A stretch of 64,000 nucleotides of DNA from Prostheceraeus crozeri (Eukaryota; Platyhelminthes; Polycladida; Euryleptidae): NCBI GenBank assembly GCA_907163375.1, contig CAJQUW010007444.1, positions 186,001-250,000 of the forward strand, read 5' to 3'. The notes beneath the pieces are model-generated. The model was not told the DNA's origin. It did no database searches and saw nothing but the letters and a program-made list of their open reading frames with translations. The position numbers and the translations under genes are program-made. Positions 1-13,009 of this stretch are shown piece by piece. Positions within the stretch are counted from its first letter, which is position 1, and every line of letters starts with the position of its first letter.

Positions 1-960
1 CCGGAATCCTCATGTCTCCCAAACATGTCTCCCAAGTAACAGAAATGGACGACAGTGCCTCACCCGCCCTCCTCCAAAGTGATTGCTTTCATTGATTGGC
101 TTCTCTATCTCGCAACGGGCATATCACTTGAGCATCTCCCACACAGGTTATTAGGGTCTTCCTTCCCCTGCTGCAGTTCTCATCACTTCTGTTTTGGCCA
201 CATTAACTTTCAAACCTATTGATGATCAGCAGTCATTCCGCGTATTAAACTTTTCTTGTAGTTCTTCACTTTCTGCAGCCAATACGAGATCTTCACAGAG
301 AACTTGGAGAGACAGGCTTTATGAAAAACCGCACTGGTAGCATTCATGACGATTGCAAAGAGCAGTTGGCTTATAACAGAGCCTTGGTGCAAACCAACCT
401 CCACTTCGGAAAATTCGCTGTTGTCTCTTCCAAAGGGCACGGATGCTCTGTCGTCTTCACACAGGTTCATTACTGTTTGAACAAATCATTCGTCAACTCC
501 AGTTGTTCGGAGCGCTCACTTGACCACGTCTCAAGGAACCCGGCCGAACGACTTTTCAAGATCGACAAAAGCAAAATATAGCTCTTTCTTCTTGACCAGA
601 TATTTCTCTTGCAATTGTCGCACAACGTCTGCTGTGCCCTACCAGGCATGAAGTCAAATTCCATCTCGTTGATCTTTACTTACGCTCTAATTCGCCTCTC
701 GAGTATTATTTCAAAAACTTTCAGGGTGTGGTCCGTGAGTTTGAGTCCTCTGTAACTTCCGCCATTGAGTGAATCTCCTTTACCCTTGTAAATAGAAACG
801 AGGGTGCTCAGTTTCCAATCATCAGGGATGGGGCCTTAAATCAGAATTTCATTGAAAAGCATCGTCATCCATAGCACTCTTGCTGAGCCTGAAGCTTTCT
901 GTATTTCTCCAGATATCCGAGATGGACCCGGTTCCTTGTTCAACTTACAATGTGTTAAGA
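1..960 (-). mobile_element. Non-LTR retrotransposon (LINE) reverse-transcriptase remnant
   Basis: Read on the minus strand from about 960 to 1, broken frames give successive reverse-transcriptase signatures. The order is: EPGPSRISGEI near 940; PIPDDWKLSTLVSIYKGKGD near 830; GGSYRGLKLTDHTLKVFE near 750; MEFDFMPGRAQQT near 640; GLHQGSVISQLLFAIVM near 370; and HFCYLGDMFG near 30. This is the usual order of fingers, palm and post-palm blocks in LINEs of the apurinic-endonuclease type. It is a decayed copy with several frameshifts and stops. The catalytic YADD box is not visible. The 3' part runs off the left edge and the 5' part (endonuclease) is absent, so it is 5'-truncated near 960. The clade (RTE, CR1 or relatives) cannot be fixed by eye. 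Confidence 0.85.
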
Positions 961-1150
961 ACCCATGTACTCGCATTTTGTTCAGACGCCAGGAAACACC
1001 ATGGCCTTAAAAAATCCCTGCTCTATAGAAAAGCAATGTGTGAAGGTCTTGCATGCATAATATAATGAAGTAGTTGGCCTACATTCTTAGATATTTATCC
1101 AACCGTCGAACCCCCTGACCCTAAGCTTAACCTTGTAACAAAAAGTATCT

Positions 1151-1272
1151 TAGAGCTTCACGCTGCATACGATCGTAATAGTGCAGTAACATTGAAAAGC
1201 TTTCTATGTTTATATTGCTTTTCTGTTTCATGTTTACTGCACTATGAAGATCGTATGTAACGTGAAGCTCTA
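1151..1272. repeat. Short palindromic MITE-like element
   Basis: An inverted repeat with arms of about 45 bp (1151-1195 and 1228-1272). The outer ends read TTAGAGCTTCACG and CGTGAAGCTCTAA and enclose a T-rich loop of about 32 bp. The arms contain a few mismatches and no coding frame. The structure suits a non-autonomous DNA transposon with a TA-type target, but no second copy was seen in the window. Confidence 0.6.
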
Positions 1273-1289
1273 ATAGCCCAGCAGTCAGC

Positions 1290-1975
1290 AGGAGGAGAGG
1301 CCAATAATGAGACTTTCACGGAATGATGTGCAACCTTTGCCTGATACGAATCTGCTCGTCTGCCGAGTTCTAACTGATTTCTCTTCTTGCAGACAGAATC
1401 AAAGAAACACACACGTCAATCAAATGGGACGCAGATTGAAGCTTTTGGTCAAAATGAAATTAACTTTCTATGTTTTTTCTTTTTAAGTGAAAAGCACTAT
1501 ATCTAGATCCACCATTTTTGGCATGACGTGTCTTCAGGTCATTTCCTATCATGTGCTTGTTATGTTATCATGTTTCTCATCGTCGATGTATGGGAAAATG
1601 TGGTTAAATGTAGATTAAATTGCTCAAAATGCTCGTATTTGCCGACATTAGGAGAGTGGCTACATCTGGATATGTCTAGCTTTATAGAAAAAGGTTCCAT
1701 AACATGATAAGACATTATATGAAAACATTCCATGTCAAAAATTCTGTCTCTAGACTTAGTGCTTTTCACTTAATCAGAAAAAAAAGAAAAACTAATTTTA
1801 ACCAAAAACTTCAATCTGCGTCTCATTGGATTAAGATGTGTTTTTCTTTTATTCTGTCTGACAAGAATAGGAACCAGTTAGAACTCGACAGACGCGCAGA
1901 TTCGTAATATGCAAAGAGAAGGACGTACATCGTTCTGTAAAAGTCTTATTTTCGGCCTCGTTCCCCCTGTGGGAG
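1290..1975. repeat. Foldback element, copy 1 (long imperfect inverted repeat)
   Basis: The left arm (about 1297-1540) is repeated in inverted orientation at about 1735-1965. Both arms share a block around GGGACGCAGATTGAAG, a poly-T tract, a block around GCCGAGTTCTAACTG and an end block with AATGAGACTTT. About 190 bp of unique sequence separates the arms. The same arms recur at 16742-17487 and, as a single arm, at 24055-24288, so this is a dispersed family. It encodes no protein. It is the most decayed of the three copies at its outer ends. Confidence 0.7.
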
Positions 1976-2726
1976 AAATTCGGAAAATGATTGACGAGTG
2001 CACACAGGTGCACAATAGACAAAGATTCAGGTAGGCCTTCAACGGCCTACGTTAGGTTGCAAATTAAAAAGAACAACATGCGTGTCAGACTTTCATTGAT
2101 GTGATGATGGTTATCTGACTGACTCGTTGATCGTTGCATACATCTACGTGTAAACGCTATTAATACAGTTGGCCTTATTATAAGTTCAACAATAACACAG
2201 TTGAACTATTAGTAAGTTGGTTGCCGATTTTGTCCTGATTGTTGCAAAAATATTCCAAGTTAGCTTAATGCTTACAAGTATTCCGATAGCACTTGCTTGG
2301 GGTGTGACACCTAAAAGCGACGACAGCGTGTTTGCTTTTGGCAGCACGTTTGAAAAGCACGTTGTGAAACATAAATTCAAAAATGTTTATGACTAAATAA
2401 CAGCAGATAAAAACAATTATAGCGTAACATATCAAAAGATGGGGCTCTTAAACGTCTCAGTTAATGCTAGTTGAAGATTTAGTGGGATGGATTTTGGACC
2501 TGTTAGCTGGCTGCAAAACGTCTCGTATTATCATTTAAAGCAAGCTAAAGATTTGGCGCATATTTCGAAATCATGCGTTATTAATTTGTCATACTTTTCA
2601 TAATTACACTACCATGCTTTTTTCTCGATTGCCGGATATTGGAATCCAATTGACTGTAAAAATGAAGTCTGTCGTTCGATAAGCTTTACAATAAATGAAT
2701 TGAATAACAATATCATTACCTTACAG
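1976..2726. other. Stretch with no recognised feature, ending at a splice acceptor
   Basis: There is no coding frame, repeat or RNA gene that I can support here. It ends in the acceptor TTACAG at 2721-2726 of the first visible bromodomain-gene exon, so at least its right part is intron. Confidence 0.5.
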
Positions 2727-5700
2727 ATGAAGCTAAAAAACCTACGATTGGTGATCTACTGACTTTATTATGGCATTATCACGAACAGGTGGAAAGACGT
2801 GATCCTCATGGGTTTTTCGCTAAACCTGTTACAGATAATATTGCTCCCGGCTATTCAAATATCATACAGAATCCAATAGATCTGGGAACAATTAAGCAGA
2901 AAATCAAACGGAAAACTTATTGCTCGATTCAAGAATATCAAGTAAGCAGAAATTTGATTCAACAACTCATGCGTTTTGCTTATCTTGTTGTGATATTACC
3001 CTTCAACATTTACTGAAAGTTTCAATGATAAGTTTGCAATCGTTTTCGTCAATGATGTCGCAAATTCTCCGCATAGTTTTTTTCTACACTTCGTCTTCAA
3101 TTGGGTTTGGTTTGGGTTCAGTTGATGGCTGTCATGTTCGAGCTGGGATTCGGGTTTTCATTTTAAAGGGTTCCATTATCTGCAAGACTGATGTATAAAG
3201 TTGTTTCAAATACTATGGTCCTGTTTTAGTGAACAATGATTCACACAATTTGTGATGTAAGTAGACATTTCCGGTAGAAATTTGATGTCCAAAAGAAGAA
3301 GGCAATTCAAATCTGCGACCGACATGATCAAGTTTACAGAAAATTTGGCGTTTCGCACTTATACTAGTGTTGATGTATGAGGCTGGCCGGCTGCATTTGT
3401 GAATGCTTGATTGATTTGTTATACTTGTCGGTCATAAGCTTACCTTGTTATTTCTTTCGGTTTCGTTCATTCAATTGATTATATGCACACTACGGTAATT
3501 AAATATCACATTTGACAAGAAATTTTCATGATAAAATCGATGTATCTTTTCTGCAAGTGTCGCACAGGATTTCGAATATTAACAAACTTGTAGCATTTAT
3601 CACTATCTTGTTTATTTATTTAGTATACGATAGCAGGGAAATTTCATTTCGCTCGAACAATAAGAATAAAATGGCTGCATGCATCGTCTGTGGATTTTGC
3701 GATCTTTGAAATAGATTAAAAAGAGAAACTAAGAATAGCAGAAATTGCAAGTTAATAGAAGAATTATACAAGTGGGGGTGTTGGTATTAACATTGCGAAA
3801 ATGCGTAGAGGCTCCGAAATTATTAAGCTTTTCATGGTAACGCAAGGTCGAATAAGAAATAGCATGGAAGTCAATATTTCTACTTTATAGAAAGAGTTCA
3901 TACTACATGGCATGCCTCATACACAAAACACGGAAATTTTCCGCGGCAAACACTTGCAAGGGTTTTTCCGGAATGAAATAGTACCAAACAATATAAACAC
4001 TATCAGATGAAGGTTTCAGTGAGCAAATACACACCTATTACTGTAGCAACACGGGGATTTATAAAAATATCAGATTAATTGAGAGATTAAATGAATGAAG
4101 TATGAGAAAGAAATTGATGATGAACTTATTCAGATGAAATTCATCCAGACTATGTAGATGGCTCATGGAATGTCCCCGAATGCGTGTGCTTTTTTCAATG
4201 TAAAGCACGCAGGGCAGTTGGAATATTCACCTTTTCATCAATTAGTGTAGTTATCTTCATTATCTGTCGAATCCGAAGACTAAATTTTTCGCAGTATGTT
4301 GATGAGCAATTCAGCTTACATAAAGGCAATATGCAGCATCATCATCACTTTTAATGAATCAAAATTTCAATTAATAGATGGTCGGTAAATTTTCTCAGTT
4401 ACTAATTTTTGCTGTCTGTGAGGGTGATGAAGGATCGTTGCTTATTCGAAGCAGATCAATCAAACTTTCCTATCAGAGAAGACAGTGTCAGCGCACTGTT
4501 TTTTCGTGTTGGACATGACCAATTACCGCTTGGAACAAATACGTTTGTATTTGTAATTGAGGTATGTCTGCTTATTTTCATAAATCTACTGAATTTTTCG
4601 TTTATGTAGAATCGGTTTCCTCAGGCATGCAACTCTAGTAGTGATATTTGATTCAATTTTTCTCCGATTCTTTCATCAAAAGGAAATATCATTCTCACCG
4701 GTCAGCTTCTCATGACGTCTCATTACATTGGGACAAGGGCGCTCTTCAAAAATAATTCGAAGAGGATGATTAACATCTTTTTCAATTTTTCTAAGTAGTT
4801 TTCTGCATGATGCATCGGCAACGGTAAACAAGCGAGACTGATTCATTTCACGCCCAATTATTCGTAAAATACGCTTCTCAATGAGGACAAGATATTTTTG
4901 TAGATATAATGTTAAATTACAAAAAGCGGGATATGCATATAGTATAAGAGAACGTATGAAAGGAACATATGCACGAAAAATAAGTTCGGGGGGACAGTCA
5001 CAGAGCTTCAAATTTCTTATTAAGTAAATACGACGTGAGGCAGTACTGATAATGTTACTTATGTGGGCATTCCATCTCATGGTAGATGAAAAGGTCAACC
5101 CTAGAACTTTCAATTCTTCTACCTGAGGTAGAAGTACACCTTGCTGTACAATCACAGGGTCAATTGTCACAGATTTCCTCGTCACAATTTCCATTGTTTT
5201 ACATTTTGATATATTCAACGGTAGATGGTTTGCCTCAGACCAACTGAGACTATTTTCATGTAATTTTTCATGTAAACTATTTTCGTTTTCAGGAAGATAT
5301 TAGACTGATGTGTCACAATGCAATGACATACAACACTCCAGATACTGTCTACTATCAGAAAGCCCGTAAAATACTGTCTTATGCCGATAAAGCTATGACT
5401 CCATCCAAGGTCGAAAATATGGCAAAAGAGCTCAGCTTGACTCTTACAAATCGGCAAATTGGAATTATAGAATTGTCAGATGAAGAGGATTTCGTAGATG
5501 AAGATGATGTTATCACTGGAGAAGAGACTGCTGATCAAGATGGCAGTGAAACGACGGATGGTGGTTCCAATGATTCTATCAGCCCTCCTCGACTCAGTCC
5601 AATGACCGACAATCGCCATTATCACGCTGTGCAAGAAGATGAGGTAGACGATGAAACTGCAGCATCAATTACTACTCAAGTGAAGGAGGCTGCCGCGAGA

Positions 5701-8700
5701 GCCCGAGAGAAACTTGAACAGTGTTATGGAAAGAAAGGTTAGTGACTTCAATCGATGAATCATCTTTAATACCTTCCGTCAGCTACATTATTAACATAAT
5801 GATTAGTTTGATTTTTAAATCCTGCTATTTTCTTGGGGGTTACAGCAGCAGGGACAGGCGTCGGTGATTCATCGTACGTTGTTTATGTTCACTGTTATAT
5901 TTATTGAACCATAAAGTCCTAGTTGTCTTTGAGAATTGCAATTAGCAAGTTAGTGAAATTTCGACGGGCATTTATTAAACATCATTTTAAACACAACTGG
6001 CAAATCGCCTAAGTTAGTGCGCCTGAAATAATTAACAAATGCTGCTTTTTTGTAGGCACAATGTAAATAGAATAATTAAATATTGAGTTGCATTCTTTAC
6101 CTGGGCATGGCTGAAACTGTAAGTAGGGAGCTGTGTCGATGTTGAGAGATGTTAACTATGCCTGCTGATGATTCCTGATATTGGATGAAATAGCAGCTAT
6201 TCAGGTCTGTTCCCATTTTTCAACTGAGGATGCAACTCAATATTTATTTATTCTATTTACCTTAAGTTGTCTTTATTCAGTGTTACACAGAAATATGCAT
6301 ATATTATCAAGCAAATGACAGTTAGTTACACACTTGGCCTGCTATCTTAACACAATATGGTTGGCATGCGAGTGGGTTAGTCCAATCTGTCATTGCACAC
6401 ATTTATCGCCCGAAGTCATTTAGCCTATTCTGCACTAGCTGCCGAGTGACTATGGCTTGAATCTTTTCAGGTATAGAGGGCAGGTGGAGGATACCAACAT
6501 TAAATTCTGCCACTCCAAAAATGCGATGAGATCTTAAAAATGAGTCTGTGTAGTCATTGCTGAGATCATCATCTCACTAGTATCCCCTTCCTCCTGCCCA
6601 TGGGCACCGATAGCGCTGTTGACTATATCTGGTGCTAAACGAACTTGGATTTCATCTAAAGGTTTTCATCATCTTCAGATTATTTAGCTTCAATGTCAGA
6701 TGATCCAGCAAGGCCATGAAGATTTTTTCATTGATGCCCTGTTGGTCTCTTAGGGGTTCTGTTCTCAATTTATGACAGCACGAGCAACTGAAAGTGAGAA
6801 AAGTTGTCTTTTGGCAGTGTGTGGGATACTTGTGAAAAATGGCAAGATTTTTTTGCAATTTTTTCTATCTTGAAAGTGTGACGCATGTCATCCGATTTCG
6901 CATTTAATCTGTCCTTTAATATCAAAAAACTATTTTATATACAACTCCGCAGCCATGGCTTAAGTATTGATTTCTTAACTAAGTTTTGTCTTGACTGAAA
7001 CAAGGTCTGACACTTAAATTGCTACCACAGACATTGCCAATGCAATTCGAACTTATTTTAATTCTGTGTTGTCATGTTGATCTGACAACTTGTTTATGTC
7101 ATTGATGCTAATCAGCGTTTCCATGCGATTAGGAAAATGAAGCGATTTACTTCAGAAAAGGAGTTTCATCTAATTTACTTGCCTCTTCTGCGCTCCATCA
7201 TTGAGCATGTGAGTCCGGTCATGATTGGCTTAAGCAATCTTCAAGCTAAAAGTATTCAAAAATTGATAATGCAGCCCATGGAATGATTTTCAGCTTGAGC
7301 TACAGGAGTCTCAACATAAAGAAATGCAATTGACTATTTGTGCTAAGTTTGAAATAGAAAGCCGCCGACGACGTCAGAGCAAGAAGTTATTCCATCACAT
7401 TCAAATGGACAGACCCCACGTTTTGCACTTCAGTATTCCGACGCGATATCAATCTGTTTTGTGTTCAATACTGCAGAACCTTGCGAAAGAAAAACATTTT
7501 TCCTTTTGTAACCGGCCTCATTAACGATGATCTAAGATAAGAATGCTTTTAGTGAATTTGGCATGCCTCCTCACACCGATATTTGTCCAGTTATGTATTT
7601 CGTCTACTTTGTCAGTTTATTTTCTTGAAATTTTTGATTATCATTTTCATTCAAACGCTTATTATTATTACGAATTGAATGCATGCCCTCATGCACTGGA
7701 TGCAATAACTACCGCATATGTTTAAGCTGCCATATAGCAGTCTATTTGGATTACTCCAATACAAATTTCATCCAAATAAGCTGCAAGTTTTAATTATATA
7801 ACTAATAACAATTTTTCTTAAAACACAGTTGTGCTAAATGCGGATTAACTTAATCATGAAATGCATGTATGGGAATACGTTCGTTTTTCTTCACAAAAAT
7901 TTAGTATTCTGGTATTAGTAATCAATGCGAAGGCTTTTGGTGCGGTAATTCTCGATATTGACTTCTGTGTGAAAAGATAAACTGTCTCTCGTCGCTAATG
8001 TAGTTATTAAATCATCCTCAAACAAGTAGTGATATTGTGCATTTTAATCCTTATATTGTAGTATTGAGAAGATCGCCTAAATAGTGCCATTGCCACGTTC
8101 AGGGAACCTTGCACAAATTATTCAGCGATGGTGATTCACTATCATATGGGCAAAGTTTTCAAAATTTAATGTTTCGCTTGTATTGAAAAGCTTGTTATAC
8201 ACCACTGCTTGAGCGATTGTCACAACTTTGTTGTCAGGAATCGTCACAGTGCAAGTGGCCGAGAAACTCATTGTTGACCTTACAATTTTCTCTCAGCGAA
8301 AATTGAAGACTACATCCTATCTTAATTGAAATTGCGGTTACTTTGCAATAGTGCAAATTCAACACCATATCCTGAATAGTCCCATGCCTTACAATTGTAT
8401 ACAAGGTTTGCCCAAGCAAGCCCTTTAAAATATAGGATTGCCTAGATAAGAAATTCTAACCGTTTCTATCGCTGACTGTAGTATACACATGCTACACTTT
8501 TCTGATTTCAGGCATTCCAAAGTTTGGATATCTCACGATCGGAAGACCAATCAGTCCTGGAAATGTTTTTGTTAATGAAATCGGTCCCGAAGTAAAGTCC
8601 ACTAATCCACAACCTGTTACACTTCCACCAATGGATGAGGTTGAGCTCTTTATTGGTAATGGTTCGGTACCTCCATGGGAAGGAGAAGCGCTTTGGAAAA

Positions 8701-10737
8701 ATATTGAGTCTATAAACATAAATCCGAAAGAACCTATCGCTCCTCATTTAGATTGGGTATTAAAAGGATTTACGGAGGACACGTCGAGGCAGCTTATCAA
8801 TGCCTACGGAGATTCATTGGCTGTTGAGTATGCATACAGGTAAGCTGTTCCATGAAAACATGATTTTATCGCATAAGGTGTGAATGAGGAAATTCCATCA
8901 ATGCCTGCATCAGCTGATATTTTTATTTACTCGCTGTATTTGCTACACCAACTATACCGACTAGACCAAAAGTTCTTCCACTGTCTTTGAACTCTATCGT
9001 TGGTCATTAAGAAAGTTTTTTGAAATAGGACTATGTCGTGTAACGCATTGGCTCATAAAAATGTGGCGCCAAATGAAAGCGTCCTTATTTTCTGGTCTGC
9101 TGTGCAGTTCTATCTATCTCTACTGACGTCTTGACGACAGATCATGAAGATAATAGATAGTGATAAGATTTTCGAAATAGGTGGCTATATGAATAGGAAC
9201 AAGACTGTAATGTCGGGCTTGTAGAAAGAATCATTTGAATCTCACACGGTACCGTAAACTCAACCTCCATCAACGTTCCTATACTTAAATCCCGAGCCCG
9301 GGATTTCTACAAATTCTATCATTTCCGTAACTTCTCAAGATTTTCATTATCCGTAATTACGAACCTTATCTATGCATACAGTCAAACAGCGACACACGCA
9401 AGGATATGCAAATATAAACAAGCAAGTTCATCACTCACGGTCTTGAAAGTTGTAAATAGATATGAATTCAATTTGAAATTGGACAGCACTCTCTGGACAA
9501 ACTTTATCTTAAAACTCATTCTTTTGGCTTCATTTTATGTCGGCAGACATTGCAGTGCAATTGTGCGATTAAACGTTTTCGCAATCGATGAATCACAAAC
9601 AGCACTGTTCCTGTTGGAATGAGTACAAAGTATTTAATTTTGCCAATTTCTAAGTACAGCTCAGCTAGAGAACAGTGTTTCAATTAAGCTTTCGATGAAA
9701 TGCAGGTTTTTCTTTATTAAGAGAAAAAAATTTGAATTGCTGACGTCGTGACTTGACATTGGTTTAATCATCAGGATCGAAATACGCGTAATCTTTGTTG
9801 TCTACAAAAAATATCGCAAATTATTCGGCAACCGTCAGCGTGGCCTAGTGAAGAAGATACGAGCTCGTCTCCACCGCGGACTTCGGTTCGATTCTTAGTT
9901 CGGACGAGTGCGGTCGTGGAATCAGAGGTGTTGGTGTCTTGTATTGACTTAATAGTTGTCATTCTCTTTAGATACTCAATGTACTGCGACAGACCTTCGT
10001 TGTCAAAGTACAGAAGTAGATCCACAGGAATTGTGCAAAGATAAATTTTGCTGTGTGATGTGATATTGACATTGCTTTGTTGCTCGCTTGCTTTTTACAA
10101 TTGTTGATTTCGGATGCCGTCTGCAATCGGCAAGAGTAACACTGAACGTTTTGCGACGTCAAGCAACTAAGCAAGTCTCTGACTTTGTTAGTGTGTTATG
10201 GTGCGGCTTAAAATCATTCACAATCATGGTTTAATTCTTAACCTTCGAAAGAATATTGCTAGATTAAAAGCAAGATCTTCTGGTATGAATCAGAGTAATA
10301 TGTAAAATCACTTGTATAGCTTATATTCTGCAACTATTTTTATTATCTGTACTAGTTGAATCTATGAATTCTGTGTGCATGAAGATACAGTTGATTGCGT
10401 GATCATCAACATGTATCTGCATCTTACTTCATTTTCTTCTTGCAGTTTATTGACATTTGCGTCTGAATGCGACATATTTCCGCGAACATTAGCTCACAAG
10501 TGCTTAAATATTCTCACGGAGGGTGAGCATGATAAAGTTCATCATTTGTGGCAGGAACGAATTTCAAAAAGAAGTCTTGAAACACCTGAAGAAGAAATTT
10601 TAACAACTGAAAATACAATGGACGTGGAAATGGAAGTTTCTGACGATTCTTCAGTGAGGGGTACTGGCTTACTTGCTACCATTCCACCACGTCAGACTGC
10701 AACTGTTCAACCCTTTGCCAGGTCAGAAATGACCTGA
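2727..10737 (+). CDS. BRD9: BRD7/BRD9-type bromodomain protein (5' end outside window)
   Basis: Subunit of SWI/SNF-type chromatin remodellers (BRD9 in ncBAF, BRD7 in PBAF; many invertebrates have one gene for both), acting in the nucleus as an acetyl-lysine reader. Four exons join in phase: 2727-2941, 5293-5737, 8512-8839 and 10446-10737, giving about 426 residues. Exons 1 and 2 encode the bromodomain: RRDPHGFFAKPVTDNIAPGY, then IIQNPIDLGTIKQKI, then across the splice EYQ/EDIRLMCHNAMTYN. The Asn of the TYN motif is the conserved acetyl-lysine contact. An acidic linker (DEEDFVDEDD) follows. Exons 3 and 4 match the BRD7/9 C-terminal domain (DUF3512), with QLINAYGDSLAVEYAYS matching the vertebrate LYSAYGDETGVQCALS block. 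The tail after that domain is much shorter than in vertebrates. Exon 1 begins with two bases completing a codon, and the Lys-rich N terminus lies upstream of the window. The symbol names the orthology group, because BRD7 and BRD9 cannot be separated here. Confidence 0.92.
4640..5262 (-). mobile_element. LINE 3' fragment (reverse-transcriptase C-terminal region) in BRD7/9 intron 1
   Basis: An open frame on the minus strand (about 5262-4676, roughly 195 codons) contains LPLNISKCKTMEIV, then VLGLTFSSTMRWNAHISNII, then RRIYLIRNLK and a Cys/Arg-rich tail with LIEKRILRIIG. This is the region after the palm domain in jockey/CR1-like reverse transcriptases. The catalytic palm and the endonuclease are missing, as expected for a 5'-truncated insertion. 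The frame is unbroken over about 580 bp, so the copy is fairly young. Its truncated 5' end lies about 30 bp from the acceptor of the second visible bromodomain exon. Confidence 0.85.
5738..8511 (+). other. BRD7/9 intron 2, no recognised content
   Basis: A 2.8 kb intron with donor GTTAGT and acceptor TTTCAG. It is AT-rich with only short spurious frames. I see no transposon coding remnant, inverted repeat or RNA gene in it. Confidence 0.6.
9825..9915 (+). repeat. tRNA-derived SINE remnant in BRD7/9 intron 3
   Basis: A box A-like TGGCCTAGTG at 9841-9850 and a box B-like GGTTCGATTCT at 9885-9895 sit at tRNA-like spacing, with GCTCGTCTCC between them. The arms do not fold into an intact cloverleaf, so this is a SINE head or decayed tRNA pseudogene, not a working tRNA. 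No clear 3' tail was seen. Confidence 0.5.
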
Positions 10738-10752
10738 ACGTGTTGTTTTAAA

Positions 10753-10758
10753 AATAAA
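10753..10758 (+). promoter_or_regulatory. Polyadenylation signal of the BRD7/9 gene
   Basis: AATAAA lies 16 bp after the TGA stop at 10735-10737. A very short 3' UTR is implied if it is used. Confidence 0.55.
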
Positions 10759-10759
10759 T

Positions 10760-13000
10760 GTGTAGATAGCGCTCTTTACAAGTATATAGTTTTTACCTAT
10801 GCGTTTTGTACTAATCATGAGAGGAGAAATGATTGTCTGAAAAACACTTCTTTTTGTACGTGAAGGCACTTTGATATCCGTTGAAGTATGATAGAAAATT
10901 AAGTTATAAATAAGCTATAATTCAGTTAGGCCTGTCAATGATGTGGAGTTGATACATAAGCGATATTGAGGCAACCAGATTTTCGACTTTAGTTCCTTAC
11001 TGGATAGTGAAACCTGAGATACGGAGTGAGGCCAGCCAGTTGAGGTCGCTAAATAATTTGTGCCAAAATCCGGTGAGCGCTGACTGGATTCGGAATGTCC
11101 TCGTAACCAAAGATCGTAACGGGATGACATCCTAAATATACACATTATCCAACTACAATTCATGTAGAGTTGTTCGCGCTCATGCTTGCAGGTTGGCCGA
11201 AGTGCGCTCCGGATTATGCTAGAGTCACTCAAGTGAAATTATAAACTTACGTAAATCTAGCTGAAGAGATGTTGCTATAGTATCGTCCGCTACCATTATT
11301 TTCCGTTAGTCGACCAATTAAATGTTCTGAACTGCTGTTGAATCTCGATGCAATTCTCTTTTCTTCCCAAGCATAAAGTAATGTAGAGTTCAGAGATCAT
11401 TCATCACTGCATATGATCCCATCATCTCGGTGAAAAAAATTGTCGGTCGACTCGGCTTAAAGTCATGAAGGGTCCTAATTACCCGTTACTTAGCCGACAT
11501 CGATGAACCGCCAATTGTCGACAATTCACAGATTATTTCCCAACAATGCTTCTGTAGTAATACCGATGCATCGTCACTTAGCCGACAGTTCATGATGTCG
11601 GCATTAACTCGGTACGCCGACATGGTTGACACCAGACAGTGCCCGACAGCATCTGAGTGCAATACACCCTTGTGAGTTCGCATAGAATATGATGACTGTA
11701 TGATCATCAGTAAAGCAATTTTAAATGTGTTATCACAATCTTTTTGAAAAAAGAGGTGATGCTGAATGTCTTTAATTGTCTACATGTAGGAATACTGATT
11801 ATTATTCGACGCTAGAAATGTAGGGATTGGATGCACAATTTTCACTGCGCTGCATGGCTGATACTCATGACTGACAGTTAGTCACATGAAGGCAATAGAA
11901 CAAAGATTAAAATGCACAAGCAGAAATGATCGTACAAAACAGTTACGTCGTAGACATGTCCTGCTACGATGTCTGTTAATTTTTATCTTGTTTTTCTACT
12001 ATCTTTGAATTTACATGAGCTACTGCACATCTACAAAATATTACTTTCTATCAGCTGTAATGTAATAAATGTCGCACTTGTGACCATTAAGATCTGACAT
12101 CAATGGACAGTTGAAATCTAATAGTGTCGAAATCCATCCATATGGTTCAGTAGCAAAGTGTAGATGGCTGATTTTTAAATTAAGTGATTTGCAGTCGATC
12201 AATGAAATCACTGCCTCTGTTTCAGAATTGTTGATAATTTTAAGTGTAGTATAATTGAGGTCACTTATTTGAAGTTCAGCAGTGGGAATCTTAACTGCTG
12301 AAACATTCGAAAGCTAATTTCTGATGAGCTGGTTATTTGCAACAAATTGTAATCTTACTTGCCCAATTTTTAGTCAAACTCGCAATTCTGGTGTGATAAC
12401 TAACGCAATAAATATCAAATGATCATTGACATTTGTTGCCACTTGTCAGATGTCTGCTATTTCAGCAGACTATCCGCTATTTGATGTCCAATGAATCTAG
12501 AGCCCTCAAGCGGCCAATAGGAGTCCGCTTTTAAATCGACCCATCAATATATGCCTTGGGTGTGTTGACGTCGAATGAAGCTTAATAATGAGAAGGGAAT
12601 GGTTGACTCGATGCTTTACCATTCTCCTCCGCATTCGCTGCATAGAGTACGCATCAGATGTTCACTGGAGCGCACTGGCTATTTATCGTATGATATTTCC
12701 TGGAAATCATTTATGCGAGTGAATGCAGGGTGTGAGATTATGACGCTGCACCTATTAATGTTAGCGCAGCACAGGCCTATCTTTTATTTTTATTGGTAGT
12801 CCTTTGGATTAGATTAGAATTTTCGGTAACCTGCTTCATACTTGAATTTCCTCGTTCTGTTTGTGCTACTTCGCTGCTAGCTATTCGAACGCATACCCCT
12901 TCTCTCTCGTTTTCGTCACTTTGCATCCATTATATCAGTATTGCCTTTGTTCTATTGTATTCTACGGTAGCCTATTGTTGTTGTATGATGACATCAACTT
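10760..13000. other. Intergenic stretch; only a GCCGACA motif cluster noted
   Basis: No supported gene. Between about 11440 and 11660 the motif GCCGACA, or its complement TGTCGGC, and near variants occur at least six times in both orientations. This is more than expected in AT-rich DNA. The rest shows only short spurious frames. Confidence 0.45.
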
Positions 13001-13009
13001 CCGAAATTT

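Noticed and set aside
9835-9900. tRNA gene in the BRD7/9 intron
   Set aside because: Box-like sequences are present without complementary acceptor and anticodon arms; better explained as a SINE remnant.
10915-11232. 105-codon minus-strand frame
   Set aside because: No recognisable motif, no splice support and a composition typical of chance frames.
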